A DNA stretch of 64,000 bases from Lichenicola cladoniae (GCF_013201075.1 NZ_CP053708.1:1-64000); one strand, 5' to 3'; shown: positions 38,578-48,162, numbered from the stretch's first letter. The notes: a model not told the origin generated them from the sequence alone. Translations and numbers: made by a program.

Positions 38578-39570
38578 TCAGATCATGCCTGCCTGGCGGA
38601 ACCAGTCGACAGCGTCGGTGACGGCCTCGCGGGCCGGTCGCGGCGCGTAGCCGAGTTCGCGTCGTGCCTTGTCGGACGAGAAGAACATCTTCTTCTTCGA
38701 CATCGCCAACATCTCGCGCGTCACCCGTGGCTCGATCCCGAAGCCGCGTGCCAGCGCTTCCGAGGCTACGGCGACCGGCCACAGCACGCGCTGCCCGAGC
38801 TGGATGCGCGGGGCGCGGACACCGGCGACCTCCGATACCAGCGCGAACACGGTCTTCAGCGACATGTCCTCGCCGCCGAGGATGTAGCGCTCGCCGACGC
38901 GGCCCTTCTCGAACGCCAGCATATGGCCTTCCGCCACGTCGTCGACATGGACGAGGTTGAGGCCGGTCTCGACATAGGCCGGCATCTTGCCCGCGGCCGC
39001 ATCGCGGATCATCGCCCCGGTCGGGGTCGGCTTGATGTCGCGCGGCCCGACCGGGGTCGACGGGTTGACGATCACCGCCGGCAGCCCGTGGTCGCGCACC
39101 AGCGCCAGCACCGCCTGCTCGGCCAGGTATTTGGACCGCTTGTAGACGCCGATGATGGCATGCTCGTGCACCGGCGTGGTCTCGTCGGCAACACTGCCGT
39201 CGCCGACCAGGCCGAGTGCGGCGACCGACGAGCAGTACACGATCCGCTTCACGCCGGCGACCTGCGCCGCGAGCATCAGCGAGCGGGTGCCCTCGACGTT
39301 TGCCTTCATCATCGTGGCCGGATCGGGCACCCACAGACGGTAATCCGCTGCCACGTGGAACAGCGCGCTGGTGCCCTCCAGCGCCCGGGCGAAGCTCTCC
39401 GGCTTGCCCAGGTCGCCTTCGACCAGCTCGGCGTCGAGCCCGGCGATGTTGCGACGGTCGCTACCCTTCCGGACCAGCAGGCGAAGGGTGTGGCCGCGCG
39501 CCGCCAGGGCACGCGCGACCGCGGAACCGACAAAACCGGTGGCACCGGTGACCAGGACAGGCAGGGACAT
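38578..39570 (-). CDS. hpnA: hopanoid-associated sugar epimerase HpnA
   Basis: HpnA is an NAD-dependent extended short-chain dehydrogenase/epimerase. The 330-residue product opens with the cofactor loop VLVTGATGFVGSAVARAL and has the serine of VYCSSVAALG and the YKRSKYLAEQ (YxxxK) catalytic motif. I start at ATG 39570 because that places the GATGFVG loop at residue 8, as in homologues. It is the first gene of the hpn operon. The divergent hpnL-like gene begins 178 bp away, and the promoter should lie in between. Confidence 0.93.
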   Translation of the reverse strand: MSLPVLVTGATGFVGSAVARALAARGHTLRLLVRKGSDRRNIAGLDAELVEGDLGKPESFARALEGTSALFHVAADYRLWVPDPATMMKANVEGTRSLMLAAQVAGVKRIVYCSSVAALGLVGDGSVADETTPVHEHAIIGVYKRSKYLAEQAVLALVRDHGLPAVIVNPSTPVGPRDIKPTPTGAMIRDAAAGKMPAYVETGLNLVHVDDVAEGHMLAFEKGRVGERYILGGEDMSLKTVFALVSEVAGVRAPRIQLGQRVLWPVAVASEALARGFGIEPRVTREMLAMSKKKMFFSSDKARRELGYAPRPAREAVTDAVDWFRQAGMI

Positions 39571-39748
39571 GGGCGGATACGGCTCCGGGCGGCAACGCGA
39601 ACTGCCGGACAGTTGCCCTGCCGGCGGTGTCCGGTCAAAGGGCTGACCGTCGCCGCATCCCTGAAAGCCTGGTTTGTCGCCACCGCGTGATGTAGCTGGC
39701 ACCGGGCGGCTGGTGTAGACGCACCCTCCGGAGCAATCATGCCCGACC

Positions 39749-40771
39749 TTGAAAAAGGGGCAGCGCGGCTTGAAGACCGTCTCGATCCTGCTGGCGGTGC
39801 TGGGCCTGGTGCTGATCACCGGCTTCACCGGCTGGCTCGGTGCCGGAGCGGTCCTGAAGGCGGTCGTTTCGGTCGGGGCCGCCGGTTTCGCCGCTCTGGT
39901 GGTCGCCCAGTTGGCGACCGACCTGATCCTGGCGGTCGCCTGGAGCGTCGCCTGTCCGCGGATCGGTCTGGGGCGGCTGTTCCGGTCGCGACTGGTCCGC
40001 GAGGCGGCCACCACATGCCTGCCATTCTCGCAATTGGGCGGCATCCTGATCGCCATGCGCGCCACCTGCTTCCCGGCGACATCGCGCGCCAGGGCGATCA
40101 GCTGGCCGGAGGCGTCGGCTGCCAACGTGGTCGACGTGACCACCGAGGTGCTCGGGCAGATCCTGTTCGTCGTATTGGGGTTGCTGTTCCTGCTGGATCG
40201 CCGGCCCGAGAGCAGCTTTGCCGGGCCGGTGGCGATCGGCATGGTGCTGATGGCCGTGGCGATGGCGATCTTCATCTGGGCACAGCGGAGTGCGTCCGGC
40301 CTGTTCCGGCGCGGCATCGACCTGCTCGGCAACCAGGTCGCCGGGCAATGGAAGGGCGCGCTGCAGAGCGGCATCGACAGCCTGCAGGAACGGCTGAACC
40401 GGTTCTACGAGTGCCCGGGCCGCATCGCCGCTGCCTGCCTGATCCATCTGTGCGCCTGGACCGCCGGTGCCGGCTGGGTCTGGCTCGCATACCGGCTGCT
40501 GGGCGCGCCGATCGGCTTCGGCGAGGCGATGGCGATCGAGGGGGTGGCCAGCGGCGTGCTGTCGCTGTCGTTCATGGTGCCGGCGGCGCTGGGCGTGCAG
40601 GAAGTGGCCTACATCACCCTCGGCAGCCTGTTCGGGCTCGACCCGCATCTCTCGTTCGGCCTGTCGCTGCTGCGCCGTGGCCGGGATCTGGCGATCGGCC
40701 TGCCGGTCCTGCTGGCGTGGCAGGCGGCCGAGATCAGGCGCCTCCGCAAGCCGTCGAGAATCATGGTCTAG
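39749..40771 (+). CDS. hpnL: hopanoid-associated integral membrane protein HpnL
   Basis: A 340-residue flippase-like (lysylphosphatidylglycerol-synthase-TM type) membrane protein of the HpnL type, with about eight helices and landmarks such as LPFSQLGGILIAMRA and SFMVPAALGVQEVAYI. It probably moves a hopanoid or lipid across the membrane, by family analogy. The start is odd. A good ribosome site (GGAG) stands 6 bp before an ATG at 39739, but that ATG is in a different frame. The HpnL frame opens only with a TTG at 39749. Removing one A or G from the run GAAAAAGGGG would give a normal start. Either a one-base sequence error or a TTG start. Confidence 0.82.
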   Translation: MKKGQRGLKTVSILLAVLGLVLITGFTGWLGAGAVLKAVVSVGAAGFAALVVAQLATDLILAVAWSVACPRIGLGRLFRSRLVREAATTCLPFSQLGGILIAMRATCFPATSRARAISWPEASAANVVDVTTEVLGQILFVVLGLLFLLDRRPESSFAGPVAIGMVLMAVAMAIFIWAQRSASGLFRRGIDLLGNQVAGQWKGALQSGIDSLQERLNRFYECPGRIAAACLIHLCAWTAGAGWVWLAYRLLGAPIGFGEAMAIEGVASGVLSLSFMVPAALGVQEVAYITLGSLFGLDPHLSFGLSLLRRGRDLAIGLPVLLAWQAAEIRRLRKPSRIMV

Positions 40772-40777
40772 AAGCGG

Positions 40778-41221
40778 CTAGCGGCCCGGCTTCGCCAGGT
40801 CGCGCATCGCCACGACCAGGCTCATGTGCGGGGCCAGGATGCGCTGCGGCAGCGACGGCAGGTAGATCCGGATGATGTCGAGCTTCTTGGAGTCCGGCAG
40901 CCTGGCGAACGAGGGACGCGCCGCGGCACCCTCGTCCCCGGTCTCGTAGCTCCTGGCGATGGCCGCGATCACGTCGTCCGGAACCGACGCCAGCAGAGCC
41001 TTGTGGGCCGGTCCGAGGGTGGTATCGCGCAACGGACCGGAAAGGGTGCGGGTCTCCGCGACCTTGGGTGCCTGGTAGGGCTTCAACCGGCTCAGCGGAA
41101 ACTCGAGCTCGACGCCGTTGGCCTGCACCACGTAGCCGGTGCTGCCCTGGATATCGACCAGCTCGCCATCGTGCGATCCGTTCAGGTCCGAGACATGGTC
41201 GCCGATCGAGAGAGAGGCCAT
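40778..41221 (-). CDS. hypothetical protein with KOW-like N-terminus
   Basis: A 147-residue protein I do not recognise. The first 55 residues (SIGDHVSDLNGSHDGELVDI, then VELEFPLSRLKPY) look like a small SH3/KOW-type beta barrel. The rest is helical with a basic C-terminus. It converges on hpnL (6 bp gap). It lies 88 bp beyond the end of the leftward dehydrogenase genes and may be their last member or stand alone. Confidence 0.5.
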   Translation of the reverse strand: MASLSIGDHVSDLNGSHDGELVDIQGSTGYVVQANGVELEFPLSRLKPYQAPKVAETRTLSGPLRDTTLGPAHKALLASVPDDVIAAIARSYETGDEGAAARPSFARLPDSKKLDIIRIYLPSLPQRILAPHMSLVVAMRDLAKPGR

Positions 41222-41309
41222 TGATGAGCTCCAGACGCCAAAACTGCCGCCAGGGGCTCACGGATCCGGCCGACAGGCAACCGTCGGCCGATCGTGCCGA
41301 TCGATGCGA

Positions 41310-42086
41310 TCAGCCGATGGTGCCACCGACGCTGTAGCCGCCATCGACCGGAAGGCAGATGCCGGTGATGAAGGATGCGGCGGGGCTGGCAAGGAACAGG
41401 GTGGCGCCGACCAGGTCGGTCGTGCTGCCCCAGCGCTTGAGCGCGGCATGGCCGGCGATCGCGTCATGATGGCGCGGCTCCGACCACAGCGCCTGCGTCA
41501 TGTCGGTCTTGTGGTAGCCCGGTGCGATCGCGTTCACCCTTATGCCCTCGACGCCGAACGCATGCGCCAGTGCGCGGGTCAGTCCGAGCAGCCCGGTCTT
41601 GGAGGCGCAGTAGGCCGGAACATCGGCGTCGGCCAGGAACGACAGCATCGAGGCATAGTTGATGATGCAGCCGCCGTTCCGGCCGAGTTTCCGGCGGGCG
41701 GCCGTCGCGGTGCGCATCGCCGCGTTGAGATTGACGTCGATCACGTCGAGAAAGGACGCCAGCTCGTATTCTTCCTGCGGACGCGCAATGCCGGCCGCGT
41801 TCACCAGCACATCGAGTCGGTCCAGACCGTCGATCGTGCGCCCGATCGCCGCGTCGTCGCGCACGTCCAGCTGCGCGAACCGGATGCCGTCATTGAGCGG
41901 ATCGTCATGCAGGGTCTCGAGTTTGCGCGCCGAACTACCGGTCGCCAGCACGGAGGCGCCGAGCGCTTGGAAGCCGCGTGCGAGATCGAGCCCGATCCCG
42001 CTGGTCGCGCCCGATACCAGCACCTGCCGGTCGCGAAACAGGCCGGGCGAGAAACTGCCGATGACGGCGGAGAATGATGCGTTCAT
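41310..42086 (-). CDS. short-chain dehydrogenase/reductase A of the sugar locus
   Basis: A 258-residue classical SDR. The cofactor loop VSGATSGIGLDLARG starts near residue 25, then VNAAGIARP, the catalytic INYASM serine region and YCASKTGLLGLTRALA with the YxxxK. The residues before the loop, about 20, are longer than usual. It is the last gene of the leftward ABC-transporter/kinase/dehydrogenase set, 12 bp after the second SDR. It probably oxidises a sugar alcohol or aldose of the imported compound; the substrate is unknown. Confidence 0.85.
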   Translation of the reverse strand: MNASFSAVIGSFSPGLFRDRQVLVSGATSGIGLDLARGFQALGASVLATGSSARKLETLHDDPLNDGIRFAQLDVRDDAAIGRTIDGLDRLDVLVNAAGIARPQEEYELASFLDVIDVNLNAAMRTATAARRKLGRNGGCIINYASMLSFLADADVPAYCASKTGLLGLTRALAHAFGVEGIRVNAIAPGYHKTDMTQALWSEPRHHDAIAGHAALKRWGSTTDLVGATLFLASPAASFITGICLPVDGGYSVGGTIG

Positions 42087-42098
42087 GAACCTGGACCC

Positions 42099-42884
42099 TT
42101 ACCAGCAGGTGTAGCCGGCGTCGGCCACGACGATGCTGCCGGTCAGCAGGCTCGCCGCTTCGGAGGCCAGGAACAGCACGACCGAGGCGACTTCATCGGT
42201 CCGTCCGATCCGGCCCATCGGCGTCGCGTCGAGCCAGGCATGTTTCAGGGTTTCATCCTGCATGCCGTAGCGGGTCATCGGCGTGTCGATGTAGGTCGGT
42301 GCCACCGCATTCACGCGCACGCCGCGTCTCGCCCATTCGGCGGCAAGCGACTTGGTAAGCTGGTGCACCGCCGCCTTGGACGCGTTGTACGATGCCTGTT
42401 CCTGCGGACGGTTCACCACCAGGCCTGACATCGAGCCCATGTTCACGATGGCGCCACGGCCGCGCTCCAGCATGGCGCGCCCGAATGCCTGGCACGACCA
42501 GAACACCCCGTTCAGATTGATGTCGATGACCTGTCGCCACTGTTCGGGCGTGGCGACTTCGGCGGCCACGCCGCTGATCGCGATGCCGGCGCAACAGACC
42601 AGGATATCGACCGGGCCGACCTCGCGCTCGATCGCGGCGGCGGCGGCTTCGAGCGCGTCAGGATCGACGACATCGACCAGTCGCCAGGAAACCTCCGCCC
42701 CCGACGCCGACAGGCTGGCAGCGCCCGAACGGGCCGCGTCCTCGTCGCGCTCGAGCAGCACGATGCGTGCGCCGGCTTCCGAGAGGGCTTCCGCGCAGGC
42801 CAGGCCGATCCCACGGCCACCGCCGGTGATGACCGCGGTCCGGCCGGTCAGGTCGTACTTGTCCAGGTAACGTGTCGACGCCAA
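42099..42884 (-). CDS. short-chain dehydrogenase/reductase B of the sugar locus
   Basis: A 261-residue classical SDR: ITGGGRGIGLACAEALSEAG at the start, then VCCAGIA, MGSMSGL with the catalytic serine, and YNASKAAVHQLTKSLA with YxxxK. Many ribitol-, arabitol- or sorbitol-type dehydrogenases look like this, so oxidation of a polyol or sugar is reasonable, without proof. It starts 15 bp after the kinase stop and is probably co-transcribed with the transporter. Confidence 0.86.
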   Translation of the reverse strand: MASTRYLDKYDLTGRTAVITGGGRGIGLACAEALSEAGARIVLLERDEDAARSGAASLSASGAEVSWRLVDVVDPDALEAAAAAIEREVGPVDILVCCAGIAISGVAAEVATPEQWRQVIDINLNGVFWSCQAFGRAMLERGRGAIVNMGSMSGLVVNRPQEQASYNASKAAVHQLTKSLAAEWARRGVRVNAVAPTYIDTPMTRYGMQDETLKHAWLDATPMGRIGRTDEVASVVLFLASEAASLLTGSIVVADAGYTCW

Positions 42885-42899
42885 GACATGGTCTCCGAT

Positions 42900-44438
42900 C
42901 TAGTTGCTGGTTTGCAGATGCGAGCCGGCGGCCGTATCCGCTGCTTCCGCTGCCTCGAGCATGGTCCAGTAGAGTTCGCTGCTGGTGTAGGCGTGGTCGA
43001 ATACCGGCTGCAGGCGGGCATAGGTCTCCATCCAGCGAGGATTGGGCTGGATCTCGCCGGTGAAGCGGACCAGCTGCGACACCGCTGCCGGCAGGTCCGG
43101 ATAGAGCCCGATCCCGGTTCCGGCGAGCATCGCGCAGCCGAGCACGCCACTTTCTTCCGCCGCGGTGGTCAGGATCGGGCATCCGTACAGGCTGGCCTTG
43201 ATCTCGAGCCAGAGCGGCGTCTTCGCGCCGCCGCCGGCGGCGACGACACGGTCGAGCCGGTTGCCCGCCGCTTCCATGATCCGCAGGTTGCGGGCCGCCG
43301 CGAAGGCGACGCCTTCCATGACCGCGCGGTGCAGGTGCCCGGCGCCATGGCCACTGGTGAGGCCGATGAACTGCGCCCGTGAGTTCGCGCGCTCGCCGAG
43401 CCGCTCGCCGTTCAGGTAAGGCAGGAACACCAGGCTGCCGGCGCCGGCCGGTACGCCGGCCGCGAGCGAGACGATCCGGTCGTATTCGTAATGGTTTTCA
43501 TGGAACGCGCGCCTGGCCCAGCGCATCGCGTCGCCGCCGGCATCCAGGATGGTGAAGGCGGACCAGTTCGGCAGTGCCCCGCGCACGTTGCTGATCACCG
43601 GATGCAGCACCGGTGCGGTCGTGCACAAGGTCAGCAATGTCGAGGTTCCGGTCACGTCCGATGCCAGCCCCGGCTCGATCACGCCCGAACCGAGCAGCGC
43701 CGCCGGATAGTCGCTGATCCCGACGACCACCGGCGTGCCCTCGTGCAACCCGGTTTCCGCCGCCGCCTGCCGCGAGATTCCGGCCAGGACGTCGTACGGT
43801 TCACGGATCGGCGGCAACAGCTTCGGATCCAGCCCCAGACGTTGCGCGAGCGCATCGCTCCAGGTTCCGTGCCGGACATCGAACAGATAGGTGCAGGAGG
43901 CTTCCGGTGCGTCGATCGCGACGGCACCGGTCAGCCTGAAATTGATCCAGTCCTTCGGGCTCAGGACCAGCGCGGTGCGTGCATACGCCTCCGGCCGGTG
44001 CGCCTTGAGCCATTGCAGCTTGAAGCCCCACCACGCGACCGAAGGCGGGTTGCCGGCGACAGGAAGCAGCGCTTCCCAGGGCTGCTCCTGCATGAACGTG
44101 TCGAGCAGCGTGCGATTGCGCTTGTCGTTCCAGAGCGGCACCGCTTCGAGTGCCGGCTGGCCGTCCGCATCCACCAGCACCGTCGCATGCATCTGCCCGC
44201 AGGCGCCGATCGCGGCGACACGCGCGGCGGCACCAGGCAGCATGTCCAGCACGCGCCGGATCACCGCGACGGCGCCGGTCCACCAGTCGGCCGGCCGCTG
44301 CTCGGACCATCCGTATTGCGGCACGATCTGCTCGTGTTCGGCCGCCGCGAACGCCAGCGTTTCCCCGGTCCCGGTCAGCAGCGCCGCACGCACGCTGCCG
44401 GTGCCGACATCGATCGCGAGCAGCAGATCCCGGGCCAT
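42900..44438 (-). CDS. FGGY-family carbohydrate kinase
   Basis: A 512-residue ATP-dependent sugar kinase of the FGGY (xylulokinase-like) family. It begins LLLAIDVGTGSVRAALL, has the mid-domain VGISDYPAALLGSG and the C-terminal VVAAGGGAKTPLWLEIKA signature. I start at 44438, where its ATG shares one base with the stop of the permease gene (TGATG); the longer frame upstream is antisense to other genes. Kinase, importer and the two dehydrogenases suggest that an imported sugar or polyol is oxidised and phosphorylated. Substrate not predictable from sequence by eye. Confidence 0.88.
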   Translation of the reverse strand: MARDLLLAIDVGTGSVRAALLTGTGETLAFAAAEHEQIVPQYGWSEQRPADWWTGAVAVIRRVLDMLPGAAARVAAIGACGQMHATVLVDADGQPALEAVPLWNDKRNRTLLDTFMQEQPWEALLPVAGNPPSVAWWGFKLQWLKAHRPEAYARTALVLSPKDWINFRLTGAVAIDAPEASCTYLFDVRHGTWSDALAQRLGLDPKLLPPIREPYDVLAGISRQAAAETGLHEGTPVVVGISDYPAALLGSGVIEPGLASDVTGTSTLLTLCTTAPVLHPVISNVRGALPNWSAFTILDAGGDAMRWARRAFHENHYEYDRIVSLAAGVPAGAGSLVFLPYLNGERLGERANSRAQFIGLTSGHGAGHLHRAVMEGVAFAAARNLRIMEAAGNRLDRVVAAGGGAKTPLWLEIKASLYGCPILTTAAEESGVLGCAMLAGTGIGLYPDLPAAVSQLVRFTGEIQPNPRWMETYARLQPVFDHAYTSSELYWTMLEAAEAADTAAGSHLQTSN

Positions 44439-45433
44439 CAGGCGCGGCGCGGCCAGAACGAGGATTGCAGCAGCACCGCGATCAGGATGATGAAGCCCTT
44501 GACCACCTCCTGATGATATCCCGGCACGTTCAGCAGGTTCATGATGTTGCCGATCACGCCCAGCGTCAGCACTCCGATCAGCGTGTTCAGCGCGGTGCCG
44601 CGACCGCCCATCAGGCTGGCGCCGCCGATCACCACCGCGGCGATCACATCGAGCTCCATGCCGATGCCGACCACCGGCGACCCGACACCGGACCGGGCGG
44701 TGATGACGATCCCGGCCAGTGCCGACAGCATGCCCGACACGACATAGACCGAAAAGATGCGCGGGGTGACGCGGACGCCGGACAGTCGCACCGCCTCGCT
44801 GTTGGAGCCGATCGCGACGATCAGCCGCCCATAGGCGGTCAGCCTCAGGACGAAGGCGGTTCCCACGAACACCAGCAGCATCAGGATGACCGGCATGGGA
44901 ATGCCGAGCAGGCTGCCCCGGTTGAAGCCGTCGCCGAGCCAGGCGCCGTTGTCGCCCATGAAGATCGGCCGGCCCTTGGACACGATCAGCGCCGAGCCGC
45001 GGGCGATGGTCATCACCGCGAGCGTCACCACGAAGGCGGGCATCCGGCGCACGGCGACGAAATAGCCGGCGACCGCGCCCAGCGCCCCGCCGGCCGCCAG
45101 GCTGACCGGGATGGCGATCCACAGCGGCTGGGTGGTGAGCAGCGAGGCGCACAGGATGCTGCCGAGCGCTGCCACCGAGCCGACCGACAGGTCGATCCCG
45201 CCGGTCAGGATCACCAGCAGCATGCCCATCGAGATGACGCCGGTGCTGGCCACCTGCCGCAGGACGTTCTCGATGTTGCGGCTGCTGAGGAAGCTGGTCG
45301 AGATGAAGCTCGCGATCAGCACCAGGACCACGAAAATCACGATCGTGCTGTAGTTGGCGGCGAACGACTTCGCGTCGAAACGCTGCTTCGCGTGGGCGCC
45401 GCCCGGCGCGTCGATTGTTCGTATCGTGGCCAT
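44438..45433 (-). CDS. sugar ABC transporter permease (RbsC type)
   Basis: A 331-residue inner-membrane protein of the ribose/xylose-type branched permease family with about eight to ten helices. The landmarks SVGSVAALGSI and VVIGGASLMGGRGTALNTLIG in the later half are typical. It forms the channel with the ATPase encoded just upstream (one-base overlap, TGATG). Confidence 0.9.
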   Translation of the reverse strand: MATIRTIDAPGGAHAKQRFDAKSFAANYSTIVIFVVLVLIASFISTSFLSSRNIENVLRQVASTGVISMGMLLVILTGGIDLSVGSVAALGSILCASLLTTQPLWIAIPVSLAAGGALGAVAGYFVAVRRMPAFVVTLAVMTIARGSALIVSKGRPIFMGDNGAWLGDGFNRGSLLGIPMPVILMLLVFVGTAFVLRLTAYGRLIVAIGSNSEAVRLSGVRVTPRIFSVYVVSGMLSALAGIVITARSGVGSPVVGIGMELDVIAAVVIGGASLMGGRGTALNTLIGVLTLGVIGNIMNLLNVPGYHQEVVKGFIILIAVLLQSSFWPRRA

Positions 45434-47016
45434 CAGGCCTCCTCCGGAATCCGGTCCGCATGGTCCGCACCGACATGCGCCACGCTGCGCAGGGCAAGTT
45501 GCATGATCCGCGCTTCTGAAAACTCGTCGTGCGACAGGCCGCCGCTTATCCGGCCGCCACTCATCACCAGGATGCGGTCCGACGCTCCGATAACCTCGAG
45601 CAGGTCGGACGATATGATGATGACCCCCAGGCCGGCTGCCGCCATCGTCTCGATCAGCTGGTAGATCTCGGCGCGCGCGCCGACATCCACGCCGCGGGTC
45701 GGCTCATCGAGAATGATGATCTTGCAACCCGCGTCGAGCCACTTCGCCAGCACGACCTTCTGCTGGTTGCCGCCGGACAGGCTGCTCACCGGCAGATCGA
45801 GGTTGCGCGCACGGATCGTCGTGCGTCGCGCCACGTCATCGACCGCAATGCGCTCGGCGCCACGACGCAGCAGGCCGAACCGGTTGGTGAAGCGCCGCAG
45901 GGTGGTGAACGTCACGTTCTGCCGGATCGGCAACGCCAGGACGAGGCCCTGGCTCTTGCGATCCTCCGGCACCAGGCCGATCCCGGCGGCGACGCCCTGT
46001 CTTGGCGTACGGATCGTGACGGGCCGTCCGGACAGGCTGATCGTGCCGGTCTCCATCCGGTCGGCGCCGAAGATCGCGCGTGCCAGCTCGGTGCGTCCGC
46101 TGCCGATCAGCCCGGCGATCCCCAGCACTTCGCCGGCATGCAGGCTGAACGAAACGTTCTTGACTAGGCCTGAAGCAGACAGGTTCTCGACCCGCAGCAA
46201 TTCATCGCCCTTGGTGCGTGCCACCTTGGGGAAAAGCTGCGACGTCTCACGCCCGACCATGAGCGAGATCAGCCGATGCTCGTCCATGCCGGCCACCGGG
46301 TAGGTGCCGACGGTACGGCCGTCCTTGAGCACGGTGATCTGGTCGGCGATCCGGAAGATCTCGTCGAGGCGGTGGGAGATATAGACGATGCTGACGCCGC
46401 GCCGCGACAGTCCCCTGACAACATCGAGCAGCCGCTCCAGTTCCGGTGGCGCCAGCACCGCGGTCGGTTCGTCCAGGATCAGGATACGGACGCGCCGCGA
46501 CATCGCCTTGGCGATCTCCACCGCCTGCTGGAACGCAAGCGGCAGGTCACCGACCATGGCGCCCGGATCGATCGCGAAACCAAGCTCGTCCAGCAGGGCA
46601 CGGGCGCGGACCCGCAACGACCGGATGTTCATCAGGCGCGGCAACTCGCCGAGGAAGATGTTTTCCGCAACCGTCAGGTCGGGCGCCAGGGCCAGCTCCT
46701 GGTAGATGATGCCGATACCGAGCGCTCGCGAGGCATGCGGCGAGTTGATGATCACCTTGTTGCCGCCGACGCGAATCTCGCCGGTCGTTGCCTGGTGCGC
46801 GCCGGCGAGGATCTTCATCAGCGTCGATTTTCCGGCGCCGTTCTCGCCAAGCAGCGCATGCACTTCGCCGGGCCGAACCGAGAACGACACGCCGTCGAGA
46901 GCCCTGATGCCGCCGAACACCTTGAAGATCCCGGTCATCTCGACCCCGGTGCGCTCCTGGCCATCGTTGTCGGCAGGCGTGCCGTTCGACAGCTGAGATG
47001 ATCCGGTCGGCATCAT
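45433..47016 (-). CDS. sugar ABC transporter ATP-binding protein (RbsA type)
   Basis: A 527-residue protein with two ABC ATPase domains, as in ribose/galactose importers. The first has the Walker A GENGAGKST, its Q-loop and Walker B ILILDEPTAVLA. The second has the degenerate A loop GLIGSGRTELARAIFG typical of RbsA, and a good LSGGNQQKVVLAKWL signature. The exact start within the first 26 residues is uncertain. It lies 10 bp after the binding-protein gene. Confidence 0.9.
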   Translation of the reverse strand: MMPTGSSQLSNGTPADNDGQERTGVEMTGIFKVFGGIRALDGVSFSVRPGEVHALLGENGAGKSTLMKILAGAHQATTGEIRVGGNKVIINSPHASRALGIGIIYQELALAPDLTVAENIFLGELPRLMNIRSLRVRARALLDELGFAIDPGAMVGDLPLAFQQAVEIAKAMSRRVRILILDEPTAVLAPPELERLLDVVRGLSRRGVSIVYISHRLDEIFRIADQITVLKDGRTVGTYPVAGMDEHRLISLMVGRETSQLFPKVARTKGDELLRVENLSASGLVKNVSFSLHAGEVLGIAGLIGSGRTELARAIFGADRMETGTISLSGRPVTIRTPRQGVAAGIGLVPEDRKSQGLVLALPIRQNVTFTTLRRFTNRFGLLRRGAERIAVDDVARRTTIRARNLDLPVSSLSGGNQQKVVLAKWLDAGCKIIILDEPTRGVDVGARAEIYQLIETMAAAGLGVIIISSDLLEVIGASDRILVMSGGRISGGLSHDEFSEARIMQLALRSVAHVGADHADRIPEEA

Positions 47017-47026
47017 GTCGGTCGGC

Positions 47027-48004
47027 TCAGAACAACGCGTCCGGCTTATAATACTCGGCGGCGTTCGCCTTGGTGATGGCGACGGGTGGCGTGTAGGTGA
47101 TCTTCGCGATGTCGGCCGGGGCGGTCTTGTTGACGACCTGCACGGCGAGGTCGGTCGCCATCTTGCCGATGACCGCCGGATCGTTCAGGCCGGTGGCGCC
47201 ATACTTGCCCTCCATGATCAGCTTGACCGCTTCCTTCTGGCCGTCTGCCGCTGCGAAGATCATGATGTTCTTGTCTGCCTTGCCGGCATCCTGGATCGCC
47301 CGCATCGCGCCCAGCGCCATGCTGTCGTTTTCCGCCAGCACCGCGTTGATGTCGGGATGCGCGGTCATCAGGTCTTCCATCGCCTTGACGCCGCCTTCCT
47401 GGGTCCAGCCACCCCAGCCCTGGCCGACCACCGTGAAGCCCGCATGCCCGACCTGGCGCAGCTGCGCCTCGATGATGCCGCCCATCACGCCGTCGCGCCG
47501 GGCCTCGCCGACCACGTTGCCCTGGTCGCCGCTGAGCAGGGCGATGTGCAGGTCCTTGTTCTTGACCTGGCCGATCAGCCAGTCGCCGATCATCCTGCCG
47601 TTCTCGGCGTTGTTGGACTGGATGGTCGTCAGCACCGGCGCCGAGGCATCGATCGAGCTGTCGACGATGATCACCGGAACATGCGCCGCCACGGCTTCCT
47701 TGGTGACGCCGACCAGGCCCTTGGCGTCCTTCGGATCCATGATCAGGATGTCGATGTTCTGCGACAGCATGTCCTCGACATCCGAGATCTGCTTGAGCAT
47801 GTCGTTGTTGGCGTCGGCGGTCACGACCTGTGCGCCGAGCACCTTCGCCTCCTTCTGCACCGCCGCCTGCAAGGCTGCGTAGTAGGGCGCATTCTGGGTC
47901 AGCATCGACAGGCCGATCTTGACCGTCTTGGCCTCGGCAACCGGCGACCCGGCCGCGATGGCCACGCCTCCAGCCAGAAAGGCTGCCGCAAGAATCGTCT
48001 TCAT
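47027..48004 (-). CDS. periplasmic sugar-binding protein of ABC importer
   Basis: A 325-residue ribose/galactose-type periplasmic binding protein. It starts with a Sec signal peptide (KTILAAAFLAGGVAIAAG, probable cut after a VAEA segment near residue 25), followed by VKIGLSMLTQNAPYY and the sugar-binding repeat TVVGQGWGGWTQEGG. It captures the imported compound outside the inner membrane. It is the first gene of the leftward unit; its promoter must lie in the 211-bp gap that also serves the divergent operon. Confidence 0.92.
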   Translation of the reverse strand: MKTILAAAFLAGGVAIAAGSPVAEAKTVKIGLSMLTQNAPYYAALQAAVQKEAKVLGAQVVTADANNDMLKQISDVEDMLSQNIDILIMDPKDAKGLVGVTKEAVAAHVPVIIVDSSIDASAPVLTTIQSNNAENGRMIGDWLIGQVKNKDLHIALLSGDQGNVVGEARRDGVMGGIIEAQLRQVGHAGFTVVGQGWGGWTQEGGVKAMEDLMTAHPDINAVLAENDSMALGAMRAIQDAGKADKNIMIFAAADGQKEAVKLIMEGKYGATGLNDPAVIGKMATDLAVQVVNKTAPADIAKITYTPPVAITKANAAEYYKPDALF

Positions 48005-48162
48005 GAACCTTGTTCTCCCCTTGAAGGCAGAGCCGGATGGTTCCGTAGCGTTGCCTTCTTATAAGGTAGCAATACAACATTAAGCGATCACGCAGGCAAG
48101 CATGAAACCCATATTTTGCGGTGCAAAAGATCATAGGAATGGTTGCATGCTGCTCTAATCGC

